Positions 26,505 to 49,327 of a stretch of 64,000 nucleotides of DNA are shown piece after piece; positions within the stretch are counted from its first letter, which is position 1, and each line of letters begins with the position of its first letter. The notes beneath the pieces are model-generated. The model saw nothing but the letters and a program-made list of their open reading frames with translations, did no database searches and had not been told where the DNA came from. A program made the position numbers and the translations under genes. The DNA comes from Anas platyrhynchos. Lineage: Eukaryota > Chordata > Aves > Anseriformes > Anatidae. Location: contig NC_092602.1 in NCBI RefSeq assembly GCF_047663525.1, positions 17,622,501-17,686,500 of the forward strand, read 5' to 3'.

Positions 26505-27245
26505 CGATGGGTGAGCAATGTCTGACGGGTAGGGCTCAGAGGGTTATGGTAAATGGGGCTACATCAGGCTGGTGGCTGGTCACCAGTGGGGTCCCCCAGG
26601 GCTCCGTTTTAGGGCCAGTTCTTTTCAATGCTTTTATAAACAATTTGGATGTAGGACTAGAAGGTGTTTTGAGCAAATTTGCTGATGACACTAAACTTGA
26701 AGTTGTTGACTGTTGAGGGTGGAAAGGCCTTGCAGAGAGATCTCGACAGATTGGAGAGCTGGGCGATCACCAACCGCATGAAGTTTTACAAGAGCAAGTG
26801 CCGGGTCCTGCACCGGGGACGGGGCAACCCTGGTTATATGTACAGACTGGGCGATGAGATGCTGGAGAGCAGCTCTGCAGAGACGGATCTAGGGGGGTTG
26901 TGGTTGACAGCAAGTTGAGTATGAGCCAGCAGTGTGCCCTGGCAGCCAGGAGGGCCAACCATACCCTGGGGTGCATCAAGCACAGCACTGCTAATCGGTT
27001 GAGGGAGGTGATTGTCCTGCACTGCTCCGCGCTGTGCGGCCTCACCGCGAGCACTGTGTGCAGTTCTGGGCACCACAGTACAAAAAGAACATTAAACTGT
27101 TGGAGAGTGTCCAGAGAAGAGCTACGAAGATGGTGAAGGGCCTTGAGGGGAAGACATATGAGGAGCGGCTGAGGGCACTGGGCCCGTGCGGCCTGGAAAG
27201 GAGCAGGCTGAGGGGAGACCTCATCGCGGTCTATAGCTTCCTCAT
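26505..27245 (+). mobile_element. CR1 LINE fragment with reverse-transcriptase C-terminal part
   Basis: Sense-strand reading gives [19 protein letters not shown] and [10 protein letters not shown], the RT motifs of CR1 ORF2 including the FADD catalytic box. A frameshift follows after VVDC. Later pieces in other frames ([40 protein letters not shown]) continue the CR1 protein. It is truncated at both ends and clearly inactive. It stops at 27245, where an antisense CR1 3' end begins. Confidence 0.9.
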
Positions 27246-27312
27246 GAAAGAATCATAGAAACACAAGGTTGGAAAGGACCCACAAGATCATCTAGTCCAA
27301 CCATCCTTCTAT
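27246..27312 (-). mobile_element. Antisense CR1 3'-terminal fragment
   Basis: AATCATAGAAACACAAGGTTGGAAAGGACC... is the reverse complement of the CR1 3' end (terminal repeats of the ATTCTATG type). It directly abuts the sense CR1 fragment, giving a tail-facing junction of two CR1 copies. Confidence 0.75.
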
Positions 27313-28726
27313 TACCATTACTACCTATTACTAAAATAGCAGTAAGCACAAATGAAAGCTTAAGAACACTTTCTATTACTATAAAAATGAATAATTTGTA
27401 ATACATGGTTAGTAATATTTAGCAAACAGTGTGCTACCACCATCACAACGGCCTATTACCCCTTCTAGCTTCAGAGGCATCCTTATACATCCAAAATAGA
27501 GAGGAGGATATAAACTATATGGATCTCTCTCAGCAGTGGTTTCACAACAATTAGAAGGAAGAAACAGTTGCTGAGAAGCCACAACAAGCTCAAGTTAATT
27601 TCTGGACTTTGAATAATTACTCCTTAAGTTCTCTCTCTCTCCATACAGTAGAGCACGCTCCTGACTAACTTGTACAGTGCACTCTGAATAGGAGAGATTT
27701 GTTTGCCTAAGCTAAAGGAAGAAATAGAAAACCAAGAAAGCTACTTAACTTTTAACACTTAAATTAAATGTTAAGTTACAAAAGTTCACAGGCCATGAGA
27801 TAACATAAATAAATCCCTTCTCGAGCTAAAAGATCTCATTTTTTTTTTCAGGAGCAGCCTCCCTGAATCTAAATAATCCTCTCACAGGCAGAACAGAGTG
27901 TCCGTTCTAACTCTTTATCAGATGTGGAAGAAGAGATCGAGATGACCAGTGCCTAAAAAAAAGAGGCACTCTCTTTTCAAGGCAGACTGATCGGCACAAC
28001 AAATTTCATCTGTTCTCAAGCACAAGCAACTCTAAGATAAATGGGTTCAAGGATCTTCAATGTGAAGAGTGAATATCCAAGCGTATACTGGGAACACCTG
28101 ACTTGGACCATGGACGCCTCACACAGATTTCTGAGGAGTTCGGACAACTCCGAAATCATCTTTTACAGGAAGAGACCAGAGAATTTGACTCAGTGTAAAA
28201 CTGGCACAGGCAGAAATCTCCCCAATTACAGATGCTCAAGCGCATTAGTTAAAAAGAGATTAGAGTGTGACTAGAGAGAAGTCTCAAACTCTTGTTATAT
28301 ACTTAAATTTCTCTCCAAGGATGGAACAACTGCTATCACCATGCATGACTGGCTGTAGAGGGAGAGAGCGAGTGAAAGACTTAGAAAAGCACCTTCCCTT
28401 CGTAGTCCTCCCGCTCCCAAAATGGTTCCCAAGGAAAACTACTGACAGACTAAGGTTAACTGCTTTGAAAGGGCTGTGTGGGTGGACCCATTGTCTTCAA
28501 GTTCAAGCTTTTTCCTGCAGAAACTGCCAACAGTTATGCCAAATATAACAATTGTTTTGCAAGGTGGATAAACGTCTTCCAGACTGAAAGGGAGAAGTCG
28601 TACTGTTGTTGTCTGTGCACAGACAGCTAAGCAGTGAAGAGCAATGCTAAACAACCACGATACCCCGGAACACACAAATACTGCGTAACAGTGACAGAAA
28701 GTGCTAGCATTCAAAGCAAAAATTAC
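27313..28726. other. 3' flank of ATAD2-like gene, final exon not found
   Basis: The last recognised ATAD2-like exon ends with a donor at 28726-28721, so a further terminal exon should lie in or beyond this stretch on the minus strand. I could not identify it. Nothing else is recognised. Confidence 0.45.
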
Positions 28727-41372
<12,646 letters not shown>

Positions 41373-41403
41373 TTATTTACTGGTTCAGTAAATTTTATTA
41401 CAT

Positions 41404-42075
41404 TCCACGTGACTTTCTTGATGCCGGAACAACCTTCTTCCTAGTAGTCATTCAAAAGTGGGAAAAAAATAGTCTACCAAGTCGGGGTTTTTTTTGGTTT
41501 GATAATAAATCTGCAGACTGGTAAGTCATCAAGCACTTCAAGACTGTTTGATATAATCTCTACAGGAGGAACAGCCAGTGTTGGAAATGAAAAAAAGCAG
41601 CCTGTTTCTTCAGAGTCTTAAGCCTATGCTACTAGGAAAAAAAAAAACAAAACAAAACAAGAGGAGAGGAGAACAACAGCGGGAAATTTACCTATTCTCC
41701 AGGTGTTCAATTGCAAAGCCTCCTCTGGAGGATCAACAGCTGTGAATTCAGCGTGCTTAGGAGAAATCAGATCTACGTCTGAACCACAACTATTTCAGCA
41801 GTATCACTACCATGTTACTCTGAAGAAGCAGTCAGCACCCTTTCTATGTTAGGAAATAGCTGAACAGAGTCTGTTATTCACGTGAAGTAGTCAGGCAGGT
41901 TTCTTTAGGAAGGCTGGGTTTCACTAGAACATTACTAGCCTGTAAGCCTCATGGCATCACCTTCCATCTTGACTGCTAAACCTCCTTGTCCCCTACTATC
42001 TTCTTTGCCAAGGTACAGCTGTCCACATTTACTTTTCCTACTTGGCTGGACTGAATTTAAGAAGGGATCTTGCAT
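41404..42075. repeat. Chimeric junction: ATAD2-like flank joined to USP42-locus pieces
   Basis: After the 41352 exon the sequence stays collinear with the left copy (1644-1860) through about 41562, then jumps to the block GAGGAACAGCCAGTGTTGG (41566) found at about 2629 and 16995 and runs to AAGAAGGGATCTTGCA (about 42075), matching 2629-3140. Compared with the left copy, the RS-exon piece (1908-2620) is therefore deleted here. It has no intact exon. Confidence 0.75.
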
Positions 42076-42113
42076 CTAAGAAAGGGAACAAAAGTTTCTG
42101 CCCAGCAGCGTCT

Positions 42114-42398
42114 GGCTCAGGGAGGAGTGGGAAAGCTCTGTGCAGCCCCCAAGGTCCGTGCAGCAGGAGGCAGGAGGTGCTCCAGGCTCACAGCAGCAGT
42201 TCCCTTGCGGCCTGTGCAGGGAGAGGCCCCTGGTGGAGCAGGCTGTCCCCCTGCACCCATGGGTCCCACATGGAGCAGATCTCCACGCTGCTGCCCCCCT
42301 GTGGCTGGAGGAGCCCCCGGTGGAGCAGGTGGCTGTGGCCTGGAGGAGGCCGCGGCCTGTGGAGAGCCCCCGCAGGAGCAGGCCCCGGGCTGGACTGG
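42114..42398 (+). repeat. Inverted-repeat arm A
   Basis: A GC-rich block of about 285 bp whose reverse complement recurs at 44041-44320 (spacer about 1.6 kb). Shared landmarks include GGCAGGAGGTGCTCCAGGCT and GGTGGAGCAGGCTGTCCCCC. The plus strand has an open frame reading CGLCRERPLVEQAVPLHPW, also open in the other arm on the opposite strand. The function is unknown. Confidence 0.85.
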
Positions 42399-43109
42399 AA
42401 CAGGCTGTGCTGAGCCTGCTTTGCCCGTGACGCTCCTTGTGGAGTGATCTCCCTGTCCTTCTGGCAGCCCTTGAGCCCTTTCCAGCCTCTTTTCTCCCCT
42501 TGGCGTTGGAGGAGGGGCAGGGAGAGAGCGCTTGTGCTGGAGCTCAGCTGCCCAGCTGAGGAAAACCACCACGGTTTGCTCTCTCTTGCCGCTGCTGCAG
42601 CACGCTGGTAGCAGCCAGCAGCGTCTGTTCTTCGAGCCTCAGCAAGCCCACAGCATCTTCCTTGAAGGGATCCCTTTCCTTCACGCCTGCCAGGCGCCGC
42701 CTCCAGAGGCTGAGGGCTTGTGCCCCGTTTGCAAGCGCTTTCTCAGTGCCCCCTTCCCCAGAGAAGGATCCCAGCTGCTTGGCTCCCCTATCCCAGCAGC
42801 GCAGCAGCCAGCTGACAATGTGCTCGCCTGGAGGACAGCTGCAATCTTGTCCCATGGCTCGCAGCTCACCCAGGGATGGGGATCACCTGCTTGCTGCTGC
42901 TTTTCTCTCTGCTCTCCTTTCCAACAGCCTCCTGTTCCCTGGGATGGCCCTACCTTGGGGTAGGCTGCCTTGCCTTCCTCTTGCTCCTTCCCCTTCTTGG
43001 GAGGACTTTCTGCCCTTCCGAAACGAGATGACTTCTGCATGCATTCCTTCCCCTTGTGTGTATTGGCGCCTGAGACAGCACCGGGGTAGTCCCCGGAGCC
43101 AGCTCTTAG
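42399..43109. other. GC-rich spacer inside the inverted repeat, no gene recognised
   Basis: Moderately GC-rich sequence with overlapping open frames on both strands. The minus-strand frame 42681-43301 (206 aa) runs from the minisatellite next door through sequence such as PWDKIAAVLQASTLSAGCC. I do not recognise it and there is no splice or domain support. Confidence 0.4.
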
Positions 43110-43305
43110 GGCCTGTGCCAGGCTTGGAGGGGCTGCAGGGAACATGCCAGGGGCTGGAGGGGCTGCAGGGCGAGTGACAAGGCTTTGAGGGGCCTCAGGT
43201 CCCAGCGCAGTGGTTGAAGTCGATGCAGGGAACATCAGAGTTGTTGGAGGGACTGCAGGTAAAATGCCAGGGGTTGCGGGGGCTGCAGGGTGCTGAGTCA
43301 CAGCT
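43110..43305. repeat. Degenerate minisatellite, about 36-40-bp units
   Basis: Repeated variants of GGGGCTGCAGGGAACATGCC and CCAGGGGCTGGAGGGGCTG. On the minus strand it reads as a periodic PAAPPAPGMFPAAPP-type peptide. There are about five imperfect units. Confidence 0.75.
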
Positions 43306-43489
43306 TTGCATCAGGTCAAGACGCATTTTCCTAGAACCATCCATTTCCTCCTGAAGGGGCTGAATAGCATGGAACAGTCTTCAAAATGCACAGAGCAGAC
43401 CCCAGCAAACGTAGGGATGCTGCTAGCAAGTAGGTAACTATTTTGTTGCTGTTCTTAACATTGCTTCACAACAACAGATGCAAACATGA

Positions 43490-43740
43490 TAAGATTAAAT
43501 AATAATCATTATAATTTTATAGTAATAAAACAATGCCATACTGTACAAAACAGTCAATAAAGTGGATTGAATGCAATAAAAATAAAACCCATTTTTCCCA
43601 TCCCAATGAGTTCCTATCCCCATCATCACTTCCCATCCCACTGATCATTTCCTATCCCAACAACGTCCCAGTTCTGATCCCAAGGCTGAATTCCCAACTC
43701 CCACCCACCCATCCAGCCAGCCATGCACCCATTTTCTGCA
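43490..43740. repeat. AT-rich repeat unit, copy 1 of 3
   Basis: Contains AAACAATGCCATACTGTACA, then AATAAAACCCATTTTTCCCA and TCCTATCCCCATCATCACTT. The same order occurs at 46148-46470 and 46806-47245. Copy 3 leads into the 3' end of the proline-rich gene, so the unit probably derives from that gene's 3' flank. Confidence 0.75.
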
Positions 43741-44040
43741 TTTTCAGGTCACAAGACTCTGATGAAGGCCACCTCAGCCTTTTCCCCAAAAAAAAAGCTG
43801 CTCTTTATTGTGAAAAACTTCACTTTTGCACAACACTGCAGACCCAGCCAAGATGGTCCTGCAAGACAAGGTGAAACAAACATACAAAGCCCATATGGAT
43901 GTAAATTGGTTCATCTAAACAAATTCCTACCACAAAATCCTGATCCTCAATCTCAGCACCGATGAAAAAAGAGGATACAGTTCCCTCCTCCAAGGTCCCT
44001 CTCTGCCCCTGCTCCCCGTGGGCTCCTCTCCATGGCTGCA

Positions 44041-44320
44041 ACTCCGGCCCGGGGCCTGCTCCTGCGGGGGCTCTCCACAGGCCGCAGCCTCCTCCAGGCC
44101 ACAGCCACCTGCTCCACCGGGGGCTCCTCCACCCACAGGGGGGCAGCAGCGTGGAGATCTGCTCCATGGGGGACCCATGGGTGCAGGGGGACAGCCTGCT
44201 CCACCAGGGGCCTCTCCCTGCACAGCCCGCAGGGGAACTGCTGCTGTGAGCCTGGAGCACCTCCTGCCTCCTGCTGCACTCACCTTGGGGGCTGCAGGGC
44301 TGCTTCTCACTCCTTGCTCT
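44041..44320 (-). repeat. Inverted-repeat arm B
   Basis: The reverse complement of 42114-42398 with scattered substitutions. Its minus strand carries the same open frame as arm A's plus strand (CGLCRERPLVEQAVPLHPW, then VPHGADLHAAAPLWVEE against LWLEE in arm A). Confidence 0.85.
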
Positions 44321-45284
44321 TCCAGCTTCTGTTGTGCAGCAGTATTTCCCCCTGCTTACATCTGCTCTCCCAGAGGTGCAAACAACATCACTTATTGGCT
44401 CAGCTCTGGCAAGCGCCGGGGCCCTTTTGGAGCTATCTGGAGCTGGCTGTTGTCTGGACTGTTCTCACAGACGCCATCCCTGCAGGCCCCTGCTACCAAA
44501 CCCTTGCCACGTAAATCCGATCGAAGTGTATGCAGCAATTACAAAGCCGCTGTGCTTTGGGCTGTCATGATCCTCCTGCAAGTGCAGGGGAGGTGCAGGG
44601 TTGCTTTGCATTTCCAAAAGGAGGAAGAAAGCCTCCAACCCCACTGGACCTCAGTCACTTGCAGGATCCAAGCAACGCTCCCCACTTTCAGTTATCTCCC
44701 TCCCATGCACACAGTGGGAGCAAGGTTGAACAAGCACATTTTTGAAAATGTTTATCTTAATGAAGAATAAAAGAAGTCTACAACACCCAATCCCTCTGTG
44801 CACCCAAGACAAAAATCGTGGACTATTCTGCTTCAACACTATTTTCAGACCCAATTTGTCAAGTCATCTAGCAGAGGATTTCTCTCTTGTTCACTCACTA
44901 GCTTAGTAGAGCACCAGTTTACATAGGTGCTGGAGCAGATTCCTCAACCATCTGAAGGGACTTGATCCCAGAAAGGTTCAAAACTGCAGATGACTCATGA
45001 TTTTGTGGTGAAGCATCTACTAAATGAGAGCTGTTCTGCTTAGGGCACAGTGAGACAATGTGAGAAGAACCCTGTATCTCACTGATTGAGGCTTTATAAC
45101 TCTACAGAATTGTCAGTCAACAATAAATGGAAAGTGCAGGAGATATGTTCTTTCTTCCTCCTTTCCCTGCCATACATTAGCAGAGAGATTGTGGTGGGAT
45201 ATAGGTTCAGAGCCTCACAGAAGAAGGATTTGAACCCAGGCTCTCCACAGTCTGCACCACTGCCTTCCTGACGGCTTTTGACTA
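44321..45284. other. Intergenic, nothing recognised
   Basis: No recognisable coding, RNA or LINE sequence between the inverted-repeat arm and the pentanucleotide tract. Confidence 0.45.
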
Positions 45285-45435
45285 TTTTAATTAATTTTAT
45301 TTTATTTTATTTTATTTTATTTTATTTTATTTTATTTTATTTTATTTTATTTTATTTTTATTTTATTTTATTTTATTTTATTTTATTTTATTTTATTTTA
45401 TTTTATTTTATTTTATTTTATTTACTTTATTAGTA
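45285..45435 (+). repeat. (TTTTA)n pentanucleotide microsatellite
   Basis: About 28-30 near-perfect TTTTA units with one interruption near 45357. It is long enough to be length-polymorphic. Confidence 0.95.
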
Positions 45436-45595
45436 TTATTCTTCTTATTTTTCTGGATGGTGTCTCAGTCTTGGGGGGGAAGAACCAACTGTGGGAGGAG
45501 GGAATGCTACTACTGTCTGTGACAGTGGTGATTTCTGGACAGTGTTAGCAACAGAGCTTCTGCAGAGAAGAGAAAATGCCAGGCAGTCTCTCTTG

Positions 45596-45662
45596 GTATT
45601 CCATGTACTGAGTACTGAGTGCAGTTTTGGGCTCCACAGTATAAGAAAAAGTATAAGAACAA
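45596..45662 (+). mobile_element. Short CR1 fragment
   Basis: TACTGAGTGCAGTTTTGGGC followed by TCCACAGTATAAGAAAAAG resembles the CR1 region near the 3' end found at about 27055-27095. It is short and degenerate. Confidence 0.55.
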
Positions 45663-45756
45663 ACCAGTGCACTGTGATAAAGAGAGTTTAATAGGGTACA
45701 AAAGGAATAAAAACAAACAAAATAAGAAATGAGAATATTGATAATTTATAATGTAT

Positions 45757-46146
45757 CATAGAATCATAGAATCATAGAATATCCTGAGTTGGAAGGGACC
45801 CTTAAGGATCATCAAGTCCAACTCTTGACACCGCACAGGTCTACCCAAAAGTTCAGAGCATGTGACTAAGTGCACAGTCCAATCTCTTCTTAAATTCAGA
45901 CAGGTTCGGTGCAGTGACCACTTCCCTGGGGAGCCCGTTCCAGTGTGCAACCACCCTCTCTGTGAAGAACCCCCTCCTTATGTCAAGCCTAAATTTCCCC
46001 TGCCTCAGCTTAACCCCGTTGCCGTGGGTCCTGTCGCTGGTGTTCATGGAGAAAAGGTCTCCTGCCTTAACCCCGTTCCCGTGGGTCCTGTCGCTGGTGT
46101 TCATGGAGAAAAGGTCTCCTGCCTCTCGACACCCCCTTACGCGTAT
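45757..46146 (-). mobile_element. CR1 3'-end insertion in AT-rich repeat unit
   Basis: It begins with three tandem CATAGAAT repeats (reverse complement of the CR1 3' terminal repeats) and continues through GTTGGAAGGGACCCTTAAGG and GGGGAGCCCGTTCCAGTGTG. The paralogous unit near 46840 lacks it: AATGTAT joins AAAATAT directly there. The tetranucleotide GTAT flanks both ends (45753-45756 and 46143-46146), possibly a short target duplication. A 57-bp stretch is tandemly duplicated inside at about 46008-46120. Confidence 0.9.
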
Positions 46147-46147
46147 A

Positions 46148-46470
46148 AAATATAGAAATATTGTTTAATTAATAATATTAAATACTTATCATTTTATAAT
46201 AATGAAACAATGCCATACCGTACAACACAGTCAATCAAGTGGATTTAATTAAATAAATAATAAAACCCAGGAAATTAAATAAAATTTAAAAATGTAAATT
46301 TAATACAAATAAAACCCATTTTTCCCATCCCAATGAGTTCCTATCCCCATCATCACTTCCCATCCCACTGATCATTTCCTATCCCAATAACCTCCCAGTT
46401 CTGATCCCAAGGCTGAATTCCCAACTCCCACCCAGCCAGCCATCCAGCCATGCACCCATTTTCTGCCGTC
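46148..46470. repeat. AT-rich repeat unit, copy 2 of 3
   Basis: Continues the unit interrupted by the CR1: AACAATGCCATACCGTACAA and then CCCATTTTTCCCATCCCAAT, as in copies 1 and 3. Confidence 0.75.
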
Positions 46471-46741
46471 CGTGCTGGCCATGCCCACATCCATGCCCGG
46501 CCTGAGCATGGGCAGCGGGAGCGGGCTGCATGAAATAACTGAACATGAAATTATGAAATAACATGAAATAATAAATAAGGTAACTTAATTGTTGCTGTTG
46601 TTAACATTGCTTGATGACAACAGATGCAAACATGGATCTTGAGTTGAGGGCAAAGGTGACCTTGGATCTGAAGCACACAGGCGTTCGCTAATGTCCCCCC
46701 ATCCGGAGTGAATCCACAACGACTCGGAAGGAAAACTAAAG

Positions 46742-47245
46742 TCCAAAGCAGTGCACTGGGATAAAGAGAGTTTAATAGGGTAGAAAAGGAATAAAAACAA
46801 ACAAAATTAGAAATGAGAATATTGATAATTTATAATGTATAAAATATGTAAATATTATTTAATTAATAATAGTAAATACTTATCATTTTCTAATAATGAA
46901 ACAATGCCATACTGTACAACACAGTCAATAAAGTGGATTTAATGAAATAAATATAACAACCAGTACATTAAATAAAATTTAAAAAATTAAATTGAATAAA
47001 AATAAAACTCAGTAAATTAAATAAAATTTAAAAATTTAAATTTAATACAAATAAAACTCAGAAATTTAAATAAAATTTAAAAATTTAAATTTAATACAAA
47101 TAAAACCCAGTAAATTAAATAAAATTTAAAAATGTAAATTTAATACAAATAAAACCCATTTTTCCCGTGCCAATTAGTTCCTATCCCCATCATCACTTCC
47201 CATCCCACTGATCATTTCCTATCCCAACAACGTCCCAGTTCTGAT
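46742..47245. repeat. AT-rich repeat unit, copy 3 of 3, with internal ~55-bp tandem repeat
   Basis: It starts with GCAGTGCACTGGGATAAAGA (matching 45666-45685) and includes ATACTGTACAACACAGTCAA. From about 46970 to 47155 an AATTTAAATTTAATACAAAT and AAATTAAATAAAATTTAAAA unit repeats about four times. Copies 1 and 2 carry fewer of these. Confidence 0.75.
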
Positions 47246-47299
47246 CCCCTGATCTGATGATGGTGCTGCGGGGGCCGTCGAGGAGAAGCCCGAGGTCGG

Positions 47300-49327
47300 T
47301 CACGGGTAGCCGTAAGAGTAGGCTCTGGCGTGGTCCTTCTGCCGCTGCTCGAAGAATTGCCCGGGGCCGATCCTCATGTGGTGGGCCGCCCGCTGCCGCT
47401 CCTCTTGGGCCAGCTTCTTGAGGCGCTCCCGCTCGGGACGCTGCTGCGGCGTGATGGGCACCGACAACTCCTGCTCCTCCAGCGGTGTGGGCGCTGCGTC
47501 GCCGCCCGCCCAGGGCCCCACACAGGGCACGTAGTCCCCCGCGGGGCTGCGCCGGACTGCGAGGGGGACTGGGCAGGGCTCTCCTGAGGGCTGGGAGAAG
47601 TTGAGGCCTCTTGAGGGGAGCCAAGGGAGGCTGGGGCAGGGTTCTCTTGCGAGCAGGGATGAATTCCTGCTGGGGGGGCCTTTTGGGGAGAGGCTTGGGC
47701 ATGGGTCTCCTGCGGGCAGGGTCGGAGGGTCTCTGGAGGGGACTCAGGCGAGGCTTGGGCAGGGCTCTCCTGAGGGCAGTGAGGAAGTCAGGGTCGGGGG
47801 GGCTCTGGACGGGAGCATGGGGAGGCTGGGGCAGGGGTCTCTTGCGGGCAGGGAGGCAGTCAGGGTCGGGGCGCCTCTTGAGGGTAGCCAAGGGAGGCTG
47901 GGGCAGGGTTCTCCTGCGGGCAGGGATGAATTCCTGCTGGGGGGGCCTTTTGGGCAGGGCTCTCCTGAGCTGGGGCCGGGCTGCAGGCTTGAGGGGGGAG
48001 CTGAGTGGCGGCACAGCAGCTGCAGGGGGCTGCAGCGCCCGCCCAGCCTGCACCTTGTCGGGGTGCAGCCCAGGGCTTGAGGGGACCTCACCCAGCGCTC
48101 TGGTGGCTGCCAGTCCCTGTGTGCTGGGCTCCTCAATGTCCTCGCAGAGGTCGGGCAGCTGCGAGAGGAAGCGCTTGAGGACAGGACTGCTGGGGACAGC
48201 GGCGAAGGTGTCGTGGGGCTCCACGGCATCGAGGCAGCTGAGCAGCTCCTCCAAGCCGGAGCTGTCCAGGTCGGCCGGGAGCTGGTCCTGCAGGTGCTGC
48301 AGCTGCTGGCTGTCCCCTGCCAGCTGGGGAAAGGCCTCGGCGAAGGCATCGGGGCCCAGCTCCAGCAGCTCCAGGGGCTCCTCAGGCACCTCTGCAAGTG
48401 TCGCCGCTGAGGAAAAAGCAAGCCAATGCAATCCCCCAAGCATCCCCCGCTGCCAGCTTTGCCATGGCTCCTGGGTGTGGGGCGCCCAGCGGCCGGCTGG
48501 GCCAGCCCCAAACTCACCGTCGGGCGTCGCCGTCTGGGTGCTGGCGGTCGCTGGAGCCTGGGCAGGCTCGGGGGGAGTGGGGCCGGGCAGCGGGGGCCCC
48601 TGGTCCTCGCTGAGCCCCACGGCGTGCAAGCAGAGCTCCGGCAGCTGCCCCCGGCTGCTGCTGAGGGTGTGGGGCGCGGGGAGCGCCTGCCCCCGCAGCG
48701 GAGGTCCCGGCACGAGGAGTGGTGGGGGGCCGGGGTAGGCAGGGGCCTGCAGCAGGCAGGTGCCTGCGGGGTGCAGGAGCTCCCCATGGAGCACGGCCCT
48801 GGGCCCCAAGCAGAGGGGAGCACCATCCTGGGGCACCAGCGTCCCCGTCCACATCAGCAGGGGCTGGGAGACACTGGGGGCACCCACAGGAGCGCTGTGG
48901 GGGAGCTGCCCCACAGCAGGGAGCTGCCCCACGGCGGCGGCGGGGAGCTGCCCAAGCTGCAGGTGGTGCCCCTGGGCTGGGAGGTGCCCCCCAGGTGGCA
49001 GCTGCACCCTGGCGGGGAGCTGCAGCACCTGCCCCTGGACCCCCGGCACCACGTGCCAGACGGTGGCCTGGGGCAGTGCGGAGGGGAGGGTGGGTACCTG
49101 GGGGGGCTGCAAGGGCAGCGCCATCGCTCCGGGGAGGGAGGGAAGCAGCCAGGCAGCCACCATTGGCGGCACGGCTGGGACAACGAAGGGGGAGTTTTGC
49201 GTCTGCGGAAGCCGTCTGGGGAAACCCTCTGTGGGAAAAAGGGCGCTGGGCTGAGCTCTGGGGCGCTGGGCTCGCCAGCAGGGCCGCAGCCCCGGGAGGA
49301 GCGGGAGCCGGCTGCTGGACCTGCCAT
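47300..49327 (-). CDS. Proline-rich protein of unknown function, three or more exons
   Basis: The minus-strand frame is open over most of 49228-47570 and rich in Pro, Leu, Gln and Ala. Exon 48518-49228 follows acceptor CCCTTTTTCCCACAG. An intron of 111 bp (48407-48517, GTGAGT to TTTTTCCTCAG) separates it from an exon starting 48406. Acidic/leucine motifs (EVPEEPLELLELGPDAFAEA, FLSQLPDLCEDIEEP) look like activation-domain-type or docking segments. A coding minisatellite follows. The C-terminus is in another frame, entered after acceptor CCCCCTCGCAG at 47557, and reads PERERLKKLAQEERQRAAHH then ARAYSYGYP before TGA at 47302-47300: a basic helix that looks constrained. An ATG in a perfect GCCACCATGG context at 49327 could join exon 49228 in frame through a weak GTCCAG donor. 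I do not recognise the family. The donor before the last exon is unresolved, so a frameshift is an alternative. Confidence 0.6.
47570..47990 (-). repeat. Coding minisatellite, ~60-72-bp units
   Basis: Inside the proline-rich gene, about seven units read in one frame as variants of RRRTLPQPPLATLKRRPDP, RKRPLPQPPHAPVQSPPDPD and RRALPKRPPQQEFIPA. Unit lengths are multiples of 3, so the frame is kept, which suggests the repeat was translated while it expanded. Confidence 0.75.
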
